Assembly: GCA_035555855.1 (NCBI GenBank)
Contig: DATMGD010000012.1
Coordinates: forward strand, 47,820 to 111,819
Source: Palsa-892 sp035555855
GTDB lineage: Bacteria; Pseudomonadota; Alphaproteobacteria; Rhizobiales; Xanthobacteraceae
Length of the DNA: 64,000 nucleotides
Reading direction: 5' to 3'
The stretch's first letter is position 1. Every line of letters begins with the position of its first letter. Positions 25,364 through 34,644 of this stretch are shown in pieces. A program made the translations under genes and the position numbers. The notes beneath the pieces are model-generated. The model was not told the DNA's origin. It worked only from the letters and a program-made list of their open reading frames with translations, and did not search any database.

Positions 25364-26509
25364 CTACTTGAACGCGTCGATTCCGGTCAGGCTGCGGCCG
25401 ATGATCAGGTGATTGATCTGCGTCGTGCCGTCGGGCAGCGTCAGCATGCGCGCATTACGGAAATGCCGCTCCAGCGGAAATTCCTTGCTGATGCCGAAGG
25501 CGCCGTGAATCTGGACCGCCTTCGATGTCACGCGTTGCGCAGCTTCGGTCACGAACGATTTTGCCACCGCCGCTTCCTGCGTGCAGCGATCGCCTGATGA
25601 GAGCATCCACAGCGCGCGATAGAGCAGCAAACGCGAGGCGTCGATATCGCTGACCATCTCGGCGAGAAGACCCTGCACCAGCTGATGACCGCCGATCGGC
25701 TTGCCGAAGGCATGACGCTCCTTGACGTATTTCAAGCTCTCGTCGAGCGACGCCTGCGCGATGCCGAGCGCGAGCGTCGAAATGAAACAGCGCGAACGCT
25801 CGAAGCCCTTCATTGTCTCGCGCAAACCACCGCCGAGGCCGCCAAGGATGTTCTCCTCCGGCACCAAGACATCTTCGAGAACGATCTGGCCGAGCGACCA
25901 GCCGTTCAAGCCGAGTTTCGAGATTTCCACCGTCTTGAATCCATGCTGCTCGCGATCGACCAGGAACATCGTGAATTCCTGCTCGCCGGTCTTCGCCACC
26001 AAAATGGTGAGATCGGCGATGCTGGCGTTTGAGATCCAGAGCTTCTCGCCGGAAATCCGATAGTTCTTGCCGTCGCGCACGGCTTTGGTGCGCATCTCGC
26101 GCACGCTCGAGCCGATGCCGGGTTCGCTGATGGCGGAGCAGCCGATGAGATCGCCGGAAAGCAGCCCCGGCAAATAGCGCGCCTTCATTTCTTCCGAGCC
26201 GGTGCGGAACAGTTTCAGCGCCGCGCCTTCAGCGACGAAGGCAAGACCCGCAAGATCGGGGGACGTACGGGAAAGTTCCTCGTACAAAAGCCCGCTCGTC
26301 AGGAAATCGAGGCCAAGCCCGCCGCCCTCTTCCGGCACCCAGCCATTGCCGATGCCGAATTCGCCGGTCTTTTTCAGGAGCGCGCTCGCGGTTTCCTTCG
26401 GGATGAAACTATCGAGATGCTGTTTCGTGACCGGCGCGATGTCGCGGTCGATTGCCTTACGCCATTCGCCCAGCAGCAGCCGTTGATCGTCGGAGAGCGC
26501 GAAATCCAT
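25364..26509 (-). CDS. Acyl-CoA dehydrogenase
   Basis: FAD enzyme of 381 aa that introduces a 2,3-double bond into an acyl-CoA and passes electrons to ETF. Seen: ISEPGIGSSVREM (FAD/substrate loop), KLWISNASIADLTILVAKTG, and near the C-terminus the motif region MLTLPDGTTQINHLIIGRSL. In medium-chain enzymes the catalytic base is Glu in an EGT motif; here the matching triplet is DGT (codon GAC). It lies three bases after the CoA transferase gene. Substrate not identifiable. Confidence 0.9.
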   Translation of the reverse strand: MDFALSDDQRLLLGEWRKAIDRDIAPVTKQHLDSFIPKETASALLKKTGEFGIGNGWVPEEGGGLGLDFLTSGLLYEELSRTSPDLAGLAFVAEGAALKLFRTGSEEMKARYLPGLLSGDLIGCSAISEPGIGSSVREMRTKAVRDGKNYRISGEKLWISNASIADLTILVAKTGEQEFTMFLVDREQHGFKTVEISKLGLNGWSLGQIVLEDVLVPEENILGGLGGGLRETMKGFERSRCFISTLALGIAQASLDESLKYVKERHAFGKPIGGHQLVQGLLAEMVSDIDASRLLLYRALWMLSSGDRCTQEAAVAKSFVTEAAQRVTSKAVQIHGAFGISKEFPLERHFRNARMLTLPDGTTQINHLIIGRSLTGIDAFK

Positions 26510-26512
26510 GGC

Positions 26513-27664
26513 TCAGCCCAGCCAGTCTTTTTTGACGATATCGTTGTGCTCGCCGAGCAGCGGCGGCGCGCTCCAGTCGGCGGCGATGTCGAAGCCGCCA
26601 TATTTCACGGCCGGTCCAATGACGTTCACTTCGCCGTAATCGGCATGCTCGACCTTCTGCACCATGCCGCGATGAAGCGCCTGCGGATGCGTGAAGACCT
26701 GCTCCATGTTGTTGATCGGCGAACACGGCACTTTGGCGGCATCGAGCTTCTCGACGATCTCGGCGACCTTGAAACGGCGCACTTCAGCGTCGAGAATTTT
26801 GTGCACTTCGTCGCGGTTGGCGACGCGCGCTTTCACATCGGCAAAGCGCGGATCGGTCACGAGATCCGTACGACCGATCACCTGCAAAAAGCGCTCGAAT
26901 AAATTCTGCACGCCCGCGCCGATGACCACCCAGCCGTCGGCGGCCTGAAATGCTTTATAGGGAACGAGCTGCGCATGCTCCGAGCCCCACTTACCCTTGC
27001 TCTCGCCGGTCGTGAGATATTGCATGCCGGCATCCATGAGATAAGTGATCTCGCCCTCGAACAGGCTCGTTTCGATGAGTTGCCCCTTGCCGGTGCGTTC
27101 GCGATCGAACAGCGCCGTCGTGATCGCGCTCATGGCGTACTGGCCGCAAACGAGGTCGAAGGCCGAAGTGCCGAGCTTGATCGGCGTACCGTTGCGCTCG
27201 CCGGTGATGCTCATGTAGCCGCCCTCGGCCTGAATGGTGAGATCGAACGCGCCTTTTTCGCTGTAAGGCCCGCTTGCGCCGAAGCCGGACATCGAGACGA
27301 AAATCAGCCGTGAGTTTTTCGCGGCAAGCGTTTCGTAGCCGAGACCCATGCGCTGCATGACGCCGGGGCGGAAATTCTCGACGATAACGTCGGCTTTCTG
27401 CGCAAGTTCGAGCGCGAGCGATTTGCCCTCCGCGCTGCGCATATCGATGACGACCGAGCGCTTGTTGCGGTTGGCGGCAAGAAAACTGAAGGCGTGGTTT
27501 TTGTAGAACGGCGGGCCCTGATAGCGGATCGGATCGCCCTCGGGTGCCTCGACTTTGACGACATCGGCGCCGAGATCACCGAGCAGCATGGTGCAGAACG
27601 GCCCGGCGAACAGACGCGTGAAATCGAGGACCTTGATGCCGGTGAGCGGTTTACGTTGGGCCAT
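26513..27664 (-). CDS. CoA transferase, family III (CaiB/BaiF)
   Basis: Protein of 383 aa. N-terminal GIKVLDFTRLFAGPFCTMLLGDLGADVVKVE and FLAANRNKRSVVIDMR are family III hallmarks, and the catalytic aspartate is expected in KGAFDLTIQAEGG. The reaction moves CoA from a donor thioester (such as succinyl-CoA) to a carboxylic acid. Coupled with the acyl-CoA dehydrogenase just downstream, it would activate the imported acid. Confidence 0.92.
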   Translation of the reverse strand: MAQRKPLTGIKVLDFTRLFAGPFCTMLLGDLGADVVKVEAPEGDPIRYQGPPFYKNHAFSFLAANRNKRSVVIDMRSAEGKSLALELAQKADVIVENFRPGVMQRMGLGYETLAAKNSRLIFVSMSGFGASGPYSEKGAFDLTIQAEGGYMSITGERNGTPIKLGTSAFDLVCGQYAMSAITTALFDRERTGKGQLIETSLFEGEITYLMDAGMQYLTTGESKGKWGSEHAQLVPYKAFQAADGWVVIGAGVQNLFERFLQVIGRTDLVTDPRFADVKARVANRDEVHKILDAEVRRFKVAEIVEKLDAAKVPCSPINNMEQVFTHPQALHRGMVQKVEHADYGEVNVIGPAVKYGGFDIAADWSAPPLLGEHNDIVKKDWLG

Positions 27665-27676
27665 GAGTGCACCTGT

Positions 27677-29317
27677 TTACTGAATGGGAACGTCTTCGCG
27701 CAGCAATCCGCCCGCGCCGTCGGTGCGAAAACCGATGTGCTTCAGCCAATTCGCATCGTCCTGCTTGGGGAAATCGCGGCGCTGATGCGCGCCGCGGCTT
27801 TCGGTACGCAGGAGTGAAGCTTCGACGATCATCTGCGCCGTCGCGAGCATGTGGCCGAGTTCGCTCGCTTCGATGGCCTGCTCGATGCCGTTGGTTGCGA
27901 GGTCCCCCGCCGTTGTTCGCACCAGTTCGCGCAACTCGTTGCGCCCCTGCGTCAACCCTTCTTCGCGGCGCCACAGACCGGCCGAGCGCAGCATGATATC
28001 GCGCACTTTATCCTTGAGGTCGGAAGCGCGCGCCTCGCCCTTGCGGCCATCATAGGCGCGGATCGCCTGCACGGAATTCTTGATGATCGCATCCCAGTCG
28101 CGGCTGCGAGCGGGCAGCATGCCTTTCGCCGCGCCGCGCCCGGCGAGCGCACCGAACACCAGCGTGTCAGCGCAGCCATTGCCGGCAAGTCGGCTCGCGC
28201 CATGCACGCCGCCCGCGCTCTCGCCGCCCGCATACAAACCCGGCACGCCCGTCCAGCCGGTATCGTCGATCAGCACACCGCCCATCTGGCTGTGCGAGGC
28301 CGGCCGCACATGCGGGGGCGTCGTCAGCGGATCGACGCCGGCGTTGCGCAAGCGGCGCACATGCGTCTTGTAGCTCTCGAGCCGCTCGGGCGGCAGCACG
28401 GTCGCGTCGAACAGCACCGTGCCATCCGGCAGGCCGCGGCCCTCATCGATTTCGGTCTGGATGCAGAGCGCCATCTTGGCTTTTTCGATCTGCTTCTCGC
28501 CATGCTCCGGGTTGTAGCGGAACATGAAGCGCTCGCCCTTGGCATTCCTGAGATGCGCGCCGTCGCCGAGCATGGCCGTCGGCATCTCCATGCCGCGGCA
28601 ACCCTCGGGCCAGACCGTCACCACCGGCTCGAACTGGACGAATTCCATGTCGATCAGCCGCGCGCCGTGCTTGAGCGCAAGCCCGTAGGAATCGCTGCCG
28701 ACATCGGCCGGATACGTGCTGTCGCTATAGATGCGGCCGATGCCGCCCATCGCCAGCACGACCGCGCGCGCGGTGATTGTCGTGAATTTTTGCTCGCGGC
28801 GATCCCAGAGCAGCGCACCGACGATCTCCCCGCTGTCGTTCAGGAAATCGACGACCTTCAATCCGCTGAAAACCCGCACGCCGATCTTTTCGGCATGGGC
28901 CGCAAGCACCTCGAGCGTGGCCTTGCCGGTGCCCTCGGGAATGAACAGCGAGCGCGGGTAGGTATTGCCGGAGAGATGGCGCTGGGTGATGCGATTGTCC
29001 TCTACCGGAAAAGGAACGCCGAGCGCGGAAAGCTCGCGCTGCGCGTCGATCGCGCCCGTCGACATCACCTGCACGAGGCGGCGATCATTGAGGCCGTATC
29101 CGCCGCGCACCATGTCGTCGAAGAAAATTTCGGGCTTGTCGCGCGCATCGGCATGGCCGATCGGCGCGTTGCAGCCGATGATGTAAGGCGATGCGCCGCG
29201 CGCGAAATGCGCCATGACCACCGAAGCGCCCTGCTCGCGCGCCGCGACGGCGGCGCGATGACCGGCAAGGCCGCCACCCAGCACGAGCACGTCGGTATCC
29301 AGCCGTGCAATATCCAA
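27677..29317 (-). CDS. FAD-dependent fumarate-reductase/succinate-dehydrogenase-like flavoprotein
   Basis: Flavoprotein of 546 aa with FAD-binding VLGGGLAGHRAAVAAREQGA at the N-terminus and SHSQMGGVLIDDTG plus GLYAGGESAGGVHGASRLAG near residue 370-400, as in SdhA/FrdA/NadB/AprA. It starts at TTG 29317, supported by GGAGTG 8-9 bases upstream and the absence of a better in-frame start. No iron-sulfur partner gene is adjacent, so it may be a soluble oxidoreductase acting on an unsaturated or dicarboxylic intermediate. Role in the operon is inferred only from position. Confidence 0.85.
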   Translation of the reverse strand: MDIARLDTDVLVLGGGLAGHRAAVAAREQGASVVMAHFARGASPYIIGCNAPIGHADARDKPEIFFDDMVRGGYGLNDRRLVQVMSTGAIDAQRELSALGVPFPVEDNRITQRHLSGNTYPRSLFIPEGTGKATLEVLAAHAEKIGVRVFSGLKVVDFLNDSGEIVGALLWDRREQKFTTITARAVVLAMGGIGRIYSDSTYPADVGSDSYGLALKHGARLIDMEFVQFEPVVTVWPEGCRGMEMPTAMLGDGAHLRNAKGERFMFRYNPEHGEKQIEKAKMALCIQTEIDEGRGLPDGTVLFDATVLPPERLESYKTHVRRLRNAGVDPLTTPPHVRPASHSQMGGVLIDDTGWTGVPGLYAGGESAGGVHGASRLAGNGCADTLVFGALAGRGAAKGMLPARSRDWDAIIKNSVQAIRAYDGRKGEARASDLKDKVRDIMLRSAGLWRREEGLTQGRNELRELVRTTAGDLATNGIEQAIEASELGHMLATAQMIVEASLLRTESRGAHQRRDFPKQDDANWLKHIGFRTDGAGGLLREDVPIQ

Positions 29318-29353
29318 GAGTTGTCACTCCGTATTCAAAGACAGCCGGAAAGG

Positions 29354-30496
29354 TCAGTCGGCCATCACGGGAATGGCGCGCTCTGCCGGGATGTGAATCT
29401 GCACATCCTCGCCCTCACCGAACAGCTCGCTCGGGAAAGCGTGGACGCGCAGCTCGCCGCCCGCCCATTGCACCGTGTAGTTCACGATATCGCCGAGCAG
29501 CACGCGGCGGACGATCTTGCCGGGCCACTGATTGGCCTGCGGCGCAGCGCCGCGGCGCATCTGCGGATAGACGGTGCGCACCGCAACGAGATGCTTGCCG
29601 TCGGCATTCGGCGCGAGCAGCTTCGAGCCCGGCGCGCATTCGATCGTCGCCTCACCCACTTTAACGATGGGATTGCCCGCTGCGGATGTTCCCGCCGCAG
29701 TTCCGGCGATGATGTTGGCAGCACCGATGAAATCGGCAACGAAGCGCGTGCGCGGCGTGTCGTAAATATCGAGCGGCTTGCCGGACTGCTCGATGTTGCC
29801 GTCGCGCATGACGATGATGCGATCCGAAATCGCCATCGCCTCTTCCTGATCGTGCGTGACGTAAATGGTCGAAAGATCGAAGCGGTGCTGCAGTTCCTTG
29901 ATTTCTTCGCGCATCCGCACGCGAAGCCGGGCGTCGAGATTGGACAGCGGCTCGTCGAGCAAAATTGCCTTGGGGCGCGAAGCATAGCTGCGCGCAAGCG
30001 CCACGCGCTGCTGCTGGCCGCCGGAAAGATCGGTCGCCGGGCGGTCGATGAAATCCTCCATGCCGACCATCTTGAGCACATCGCCGACGCGCTGCTTGAT
30101 TTCGCTTTCCGCGATGCGCTGGACGCGCAGGCCATAGGCGACATTCTCGAACACGGTCATGTGCGGCCAGATGGCGTAGCTCTGGAACACCATCGAGAGC
30201 TTGCGCTTCTCGGTCGGCACGTTGATCTTTTTCTGCGAGGAAAAAACGGTGACGCCGTCGATGACGATCTCGCCCGCGATCGGCGTTTCAAGGCCGGCGA
30301 TACAGCGCAGCGTCGTCGATTTGCCGCAGCCCGAAGGTCCGAGCAGAGAAAGATGCTCGCCGTGCCCGACGGAAAACGAGACGTTCTTGACGACGACCTT
30401 GCTGCCATAGGCCACCGCAAGATCGCGCACCTCAATATATGCGTTGCCGCGGCCGGACCCGGCGGTGTTTTGGGCGGAAGGATTGGAAGCAAGCAT
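29354..30496 (-). CDS. Ferric-iron/putrescine-type ABC importer ATPase
   Basis: ATPase of 380 aa: Walker A GPSGCGKST, signature LSGGQQQRVALARS, Walker B AILLDEPLSNLD, H-loop YVTHDQEEA, then a TOBE-like regulatory domain in the last 120 residues. FbpC/PotA type. It follows the fused permease by 12 bases. The binding protein is of the ferric family, but in Hyphomicrobiales such systems often carry organic acids or phosphonates, consistent with the enzyme genes around it. Confidence 0.92.
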   Translation of the reverse strand: MLASNPSAQNTAGSGRGNAYIEVRDLAVAYGSKVVVKNVSFSVGHGEHLSLLGPSGCGKSTTLRCIAGLETPIAGEIVIDGVTVFSSQKKINVPTEKRKLSMVFQSYAIWPHMTVFENVAYGLRVQRIAESEIKQRVGDVLKMVGMEDFIDRPATDLSGGQQQRVALARSYASRPKAILLDEPLSNLDARLRVRMREEIKELQHRFDLSTIYVTHDQEEAMAISDRIIVMRDGNIEQSGKPLDIYDTPRTRFVADFIGAANIIAGTAAGTSAAGNPIVKVGEATIECAPGSKLLAPNADGKHLVAVRTVYPQMRRGAAPQANQWPGKIVRRVLLGDIVNYTVQWAGGELRVHAFPSELFGEGEDVQIHIPAERAIPVMAD

Positions 30497-30508
30497 GACG
30501 TTCTCCGC

Positions 30509-32227
30509 TCAGACTTTCACGCCGCGGTTCGCCATCGAACGCACGACCGTTAATGCAACCAGAATGATGAGGGCTTGCACGACGGCAAGCGCGCTGACGC
30601 GCGGCATGCCGCCCGAATCCCAGAAGCTGAAAATCGCCGGACCCAGCACTTGCGTATTCGTGCCCGAGAGAAACAGCGAGGCGCTGATTTCACGCACCGA
30701 CACCATGAACAGAAGCGCCCAGGTGGCGAGAAGACCGGGCCGCAGCAGCGGCAAGGTCACCGTGCGCGCGATACGCGCGGCGCCTGCGCCGCTGACGCGC
30801 GCGGCTTCTTCCAGCGCCTTGTCGATCTGGACGACGACACCGCTCATGCCGCGATAAGCGAGCGGCAGGAAGACGATGACGTAGGCGAGCAGCACGGCGA
30901 ACAATGTGCCGTACAGCTTGATCGGCAGCGTCAGGATCATCCACAGGAAGCCGATCGCGAAGATGAGCCGCGGGAAAGCCTGCGGCAGCATCGTCACCTG
31001 TTCGAGCAGACGCCGCCCGTCGCTCTTCGAGCGATGCGTGGCGATGGCGATGAAGGTGGCGAAGATCACGCCGATCGTACCGGTGCCGACGCCGAGGATC
31101 AGGCTGTTGACGATGGCCTGCTGCGTCGTCGGGAAATCGAACATCACGTATTTGTAGTTACGCAGCGTCCAGGCCGCAAAATCGAAGTTAATCGCATTGC
31201 TGTTCTGGAACGAAGCCAGGAGCAGCGTGCCCATCGGCAATACGAGTGAGAGCAGCACGTAGAGCATCGTGATGGCGAACAGCACCCAGGTCAGCCAGCC
31301 CATATCGACCTGACGCGGGCGATAGTTCTTGCCGGAAATCACCGCATAGGAACGTCCGCGCAGCACGCGCTGCACGAGCCAGACCGCAATGGCGGTCAAC
31401 ACGATCAGGACAAGGCCAAGCGCCGCCGCGAGCGGGTAATTCGGCGGATAACCCTGCAAGAGCACGTACATCGCGTTGGTCGAGACATAGAAGCGCGACG
31501 AGGTGCCGAGCATGGTCGGGATCGCGAACGAGCCGATCATCGAAGTGAACATGAAGAGCGCGGCGCTCAATATCGCCGGCATCATCAGCGGCAGCGTCAC
31601 CTTCCAGGCAGTGCGCAGCTTGCCGGCGCCGAAAACCGAGGAGCATTCTTCAAGCGCCGGATCCATGCGCTGCATGGCGGCGCCGATGATGAGCACCGCG
31701 ACGGGCGCTTCGAAAATCGCTTCGGTGAAGATGATGCCGAGCGGCGTATAGATATCGATCAGCGGCGTCTGAATGCCCGTCACTGCCGTGAAGAAACGAT
31801 TGATCAGGCCGTCGCGCGGTGCGCCGAGCTGGCTCCAGGCAAGCGCGCCGACGAGCGGGCCGAGCGGATAGGGAATGGCGATCAGAAGATCGAACCACTT
31901 ACGGCCCGGCATCGTCGTGCGATGAATGATCCAGGCGAGCGTGACGCCGATCGTGATACCTAAAATGGTGCCGCCGGTCGCGACGATCAGCGTGTTCTTG
32001 ATCCAGTCGAGATGGCCGGTGAGTTTGATGAAATTGGCAAAGCCGTAGGCACGCGCCGGAAACGCTTCCGGATCGCCGACATTGAAGGCGCTCGTGATCA
32101 GCAGGAAGAACGGATAGCCGAGCGCGCCGATCAGGAGAACGAGCGGAACCCAGACCTCCGCCCGCACATCGAGTGCCGATGTGCGGGCGATGGCTTTTTG
32201 TGTATTCGTATCGGCAACAGCAGACAT
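30509..32227 (-). CDS. Ferric-type ABC importer permease, two fused permease domains
   Basis: Membrane protein of 572 aa with about 12 helices and two BPD_transp_1 halves (FbpB type). Coupling loops are visible in each half (ECSSVFGAGKLRTAWKVTLP and EAARVSGAGAARIARTVTLP). The ATG at 32227 overlaps the binding-protein stop by one base. A short decayed copy of its 3' part (about 30585-30722) occurs at 63035-63172. Confidence 0.92.
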   Translation of the reverse strand: MSAVADTNTQKAIARTSALDVRAEVWVPLVLLIGALGYPFFLLITSAFNVGDPEAFPARAYGFANFIKLTGHLDWIKNTLIVATGGTILGITIGVTLAWIIHRTTMPGRKWFDLLIAIPYPLGPLVGALAWSQLGAPRDGLINRFFTAVTGIQTPLIDIYTPLGIIFTEAIFEAPVAVLIIGAAMQRMDPALEECSSVFGAGKLRTAWKVTLPLMMPAILSAALFMFTSMIGSFAIPTMLGTSSRFYVSTNAMYVLLQGYPPNYPLAAALGLVLIVLTAIAVWLVQRVLRGRSYAVISGKNYRPRQVDMGWLTWVLFAITMLYVLLSLVLPMGTLLLASFQNSNAINFDFAAWTLRNYKYVMFDFPTTQQAIVNSLILGVGTGTIGVIFATFIAIATHRSKSDGRRLLEQVTMLPQAFPRLIFAIGFLWMILTLPIKLYGTLFAVLLAYVIVFLPLAYRGMSGVVVQIDKALEEAARVSGAGAARIARTVTLPLLRPGLLATWALLFMVSVREISASLFLSGTNTQVLGPAIFSFWDSGGMPRVSALAVVQALIILVALTVVRSMANRGVKV

Positions 32228-33309
32228 TAGAGACCGGTCATCTTGTTCCAGATCGCCACGAACTCGCGCCGGTTCTCTGTCTTCATGTATTCCTCGAAGT
32301 TGACCGGGAGCAGCAGTTTCAACGTGTTGATGTCCGGAAGATGCTCGATCTGGATGTCCTTACGCCCCGAATACGAGCCCTGAATGTTGTTCCACTGGAA
32401 CTGGCCGTCCTTGGAGAGCAAGTATTCGGTGAAGATCTTCGAGCCGTTCGGCCGCTTGGTCGTGCTGAAGATGCCGGTCGCCTGATTGACGGACGGCACG
32501 CCGATCGGCGGGAACACCGCTTTCACCGGCTGCTTGTTGCGAACCGATTTGACGTACTGGAAGATACTGACCCGGCCGCCGATCTTGAGGCCGCCGCGTT
32601 CGATATCCTGTGAGATCTGCGTCGAGGACGAATAGGCGCGCGGATTGTTGGCGCCGAGCTTGTCCCAGTAATCCTTCGGCAGAACGTCCTTCATCACGAA
32701 CCAGAAGCCGTACGAGGTACCGGCGGCCGAGTTCTGGAAACCGATCTGGCCTTTCCATTTCGGATCGAGGAGATCGACCCAGGTTTTCGGCGCTTCTTCG
32801 TCCTTGACGAAGCGCGGGTCGTACATCATCGGCCCGACATTGACGTAATACGTCGTCCAGTAGCCCGGCACGGAACTGCGATATTCCGGACCATAGGCAT
32901 CCATTTCCTTCGGGATGTATTGCAGCAGGCGGTTCTGGCGGCGGAGATTCTCCATGATGCCGGAATCCGAGGTGAGATAGACGTCGCCGGTCGTCTGGCC
33001 GGCGCGGAATTCGGCCTCCAACTTCGGCAAGGCCTGGCCCGGCAGCAGGCGCTGCTGAACGGCAGGCACGCCGGTTTTCTCGGTGAACACTTTCAGGAAT
33101 TCGACGACGTCGGCTTCCTGATCGCCGTGCCACACCACGACCGGGCCTTCGGCTTTCGCCGCATCGACGCTGCCGGGCGCGCTCGCCTGCGCGTAAGCGC
33201 GGCTCACGACATGCGGCATGGCGAGCGACACCGCGGCGGCGCTGCCCGCGAGCATCAGCTGACGGCGCGTAAGACCTTTCCGTCCATTCGATTCATTTCG
33301 TCGCTTCAT
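32227..33309 (-). CDS. Ferric-type ABC importer substrate-binding protein, Tat signal
   Basis: Binding protein of 360 aa, SBP_bac_6/FbpA type. N-terminus GLTRRQLMLAGSAAAVSLAM with an AYAQA cleavage site is a twin-arginine signal. VVWHGDQEADVVEFLKVFTE is the first strand and hinge. The iron-ligand tyrosine pair of true FbpA is not obvious near the C-terminus, which supports an organic substrate; that is a cautious reading. First gene of the minus-strand operon next to the GntR regulator. Confidence 0.88.
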   Translation of the reverse strand: MKRRNESNGRKGLTRRQLMLAGSAAAVSLAMPHVVSRAYAQASAPGSVDAAKAEGPVVVWHGDQEADVVEFLKVFTEKTGVPAVQQRLLPGQALPKLEAEFRAGQTTGDVYLTSDSGIMENLRRQNRLLQYIPKEMDAYGPEYRSSVPGYWTTYYVNVGPMMYDPRFVKDEEAPKTWVDLLDPKWKGQIGFQNSAAGTSYGFWFVMKDVLPKDYWDKLGANNPRAYSSSTQISQDIERGGLKIGGRVSIFQYVKSVRNKQPVKAVFPPIGVPSVNQATGIFSTTKRPNGSKIFTEYLLSKDGQFQWNNIQGSYSGRKDIQIEHLPDINTLKLLLPVNFEEYMKTENRREFVAIWNKMTGL

Positions 33310-33364
33310 CTTGTCCTCCCTGAAGTGTTGTTTTCGTTTCGTTGTTCAAGTCGCAGTAAATGGT

Positions 33365-34114
33365 TCAGCCCGCCTCACCTTCAAACAAACGGGTACAGGC
33401 GTTCTCGATATGATAACGCATCGCCTCACGGGCCTTTTCGGCATCGCCTTCCTGGATCGCAAGATAGACCCGTGCGTGCTCATCCTGCACCTGACGCACC
33501 CGCGAGCGCGGTTTGCGCAGCGACAGGCTGCGCGCGAGATTCATGCCGAAATCGATATGCGGGCGCAGCAGCGCGATCGCCGAAGCGTAGAACGGATTGC
33601 CGGTCGCGCGCGCGACGGCATAGTGAAACTCGAAATCGGCAACCGCGCCGACCTTGCCCTGCTTGACGATTGTTTCGAGTGCTTCGAGCGTGCGTTCGAT
33701 CTCACCGGTGTCGCGCGCGTCCTTGCGTAGAGCCGCATGATAAGCGGCCTCGCCTTCGAGGCCGACGCGAAACTCAAAACAGCGATGCACGTCGGCGATG
33801 CTGCCGACCGGCTGAAACCCGGCGACGGCTTTCTCCGGCTGCTGGCGCTGCACGAACGTGCCCGATCCCTGGCGCGAAACGACGAAACCTTCGTCGCGCA
33901 ACCGCGCGAGCGCCTCGCGAACGATGGTGCGCGAAACATCGAGCCGGTCGGCAAGCTCGACCTCGGTCGGGAGTTTGCTTTTTTCCGGGAACTCGCCGCT
34001 GACGATCAGCCCGAAGATGCGATCGTAAATCTGATCGCTCAGCTTCACGTGACGCAGGCCGCCGGCATAATTCAGCGGGTCGTCGATATCGATCTTCATA
34101 TTGTCAGCCGGCAT
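33365..34114 (-). CDS. GntR/FadR-family regulator (FCD domain)
   Basis: Regulator of 249 aa. Winged HTH KLSDQIYDRIFGLIVSGEFP and LPTEVELADRLDVSRTIVRE, then an FCD effector domain with metal-ligand-like FEFRVGLEGEAAYHA and FHYAVARATGNPF. ATG 34114 has GGGGAATT upstream; a longer frame exists but lacks support. It lies between the ferric-type importer operon and the divergent hydratase operon and probably controls both; an operator match lies at 34165. Confidence 0.9.
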   Translation of the reverse strand: MPADNMKIDIDDPLNYAGGLRHVKLSDQIYDRIFGLIVSGEFPEKSKLPTEVELADRLDVSRTIVREALARLRDEGFVVSRQGSGTFVQRQQPEKAVAGFQPVGSIADVHRCFEFRVGLEGEAAYHAALRKDARDTGEIERTLEALETIVKQGKVGAVADFEFHYAVARATGNPFYASAIALLRPHIDFGMNLARSLSLRKPRSRVRQVQDEHARVYLAIQEGDAEKAREAMRYHIENACTRLFEGEAG

Positions 34115-34164
34115 CGGAATTCCCCTGTGGCCGGATGATGGATCGACTTGCAGCAAATGTCTAC

Positions 34165-34175
34165 TTGTCATACCA
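34165..34175. promoter_or_regulatory. FCD/GntR operator in the divergent promoter
   Basis: TTGTCATACCA matches the known FCD-subfamily consensus TNGTNNNACNA at every fixed position. It lies in the gap between the GntR gene (start 34114) and the MaoC gene (start 34217). Confidence 0.6.
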
Positions 34176-34216
34176 ATTATAACCCTCAAAAATGGGCTGT
34201 AAGCGGGAGAGCGGAG

Positions 34217-34633
34217 ATGACGGATACTGCCTTCAAGGAAGTGCCGATCGGCACCTCCTCCGTTTTCACCAAGACGGTTTCGGAATCCGACGTCTATCTC
34301 TACGCCGGCATCACCGGCGATTTCTCGCCCAACCACATCGACGAAGAATATATGAGCGGCGGCGCCTACGGCCATCGCGTGGCGCACGGCACTCTCCTCC
34401 TCGGCTTCATGTCCGCGGCGTCGGCCAACCTTTATCTCGGGCGCACGGTTTCGCTCGGCTACGACAGGATCCGGTTCGTGAAGCCGGTGTTCTTCGGAGA
34501 CACGATCCGCACCGAATACAAGATCGCGCGCTACGACCTGGAAAAGAAACGCGTCTTCGCCGACGTCACCTGCACCAACCAGCGCAACGAAACGGTCGCG
34601 GTCGCCACCAATATTCGCGCCTATATCGGCTGA
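34217..34633 (+). CDS. MaoC-like (R)-enoyl-CoA hydratase
   Basis: Hotdog-fold protein of 138 aa. The hydratase-2 motif is seen as AGITGDFSPNHIDEEYM followed by GHRVAHGTLLLGFMSA. It adds water to a 2,3-unsaturated acyl-CoA. ATG 34217 has GCGGAG close upstream. First gene of the plus-strand operon, 11 bases before the enoyl-CoA hydratase. Confidence 0.88.
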   Translation: MTDTAFKEVPIGTSSVFTKTVSESDVYLYAGITGDFSPNHIDEEYMSGGAYGHRVAHGTLLLGFMSAASANLYLGRTVSLGYDRIRFVKPVFFGDTIRTEYKIARYDLEKKRVFADVTCTNQRNETVAVATNIRAYIG

Positions 34634-34644
34634 CGGGACATAAT

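Noticed and set aside
27677..29317. Flavoprotein as a second AprA or as L-aspartate oxidase
   Set aside because: It shares the fold, but lies without an AprB-like or NAD-synthesis partner and lacks AprA-specific segments; kept as fumarate-reductase-like.
27851..30553. 900-codon open frame on the plus strand opposite the flavoprotein and ATPase genes
   Set aside because: It is antisense to two genes with clear domains and has no recognisable motif; high GC at third positions leaves long open antisense frames.
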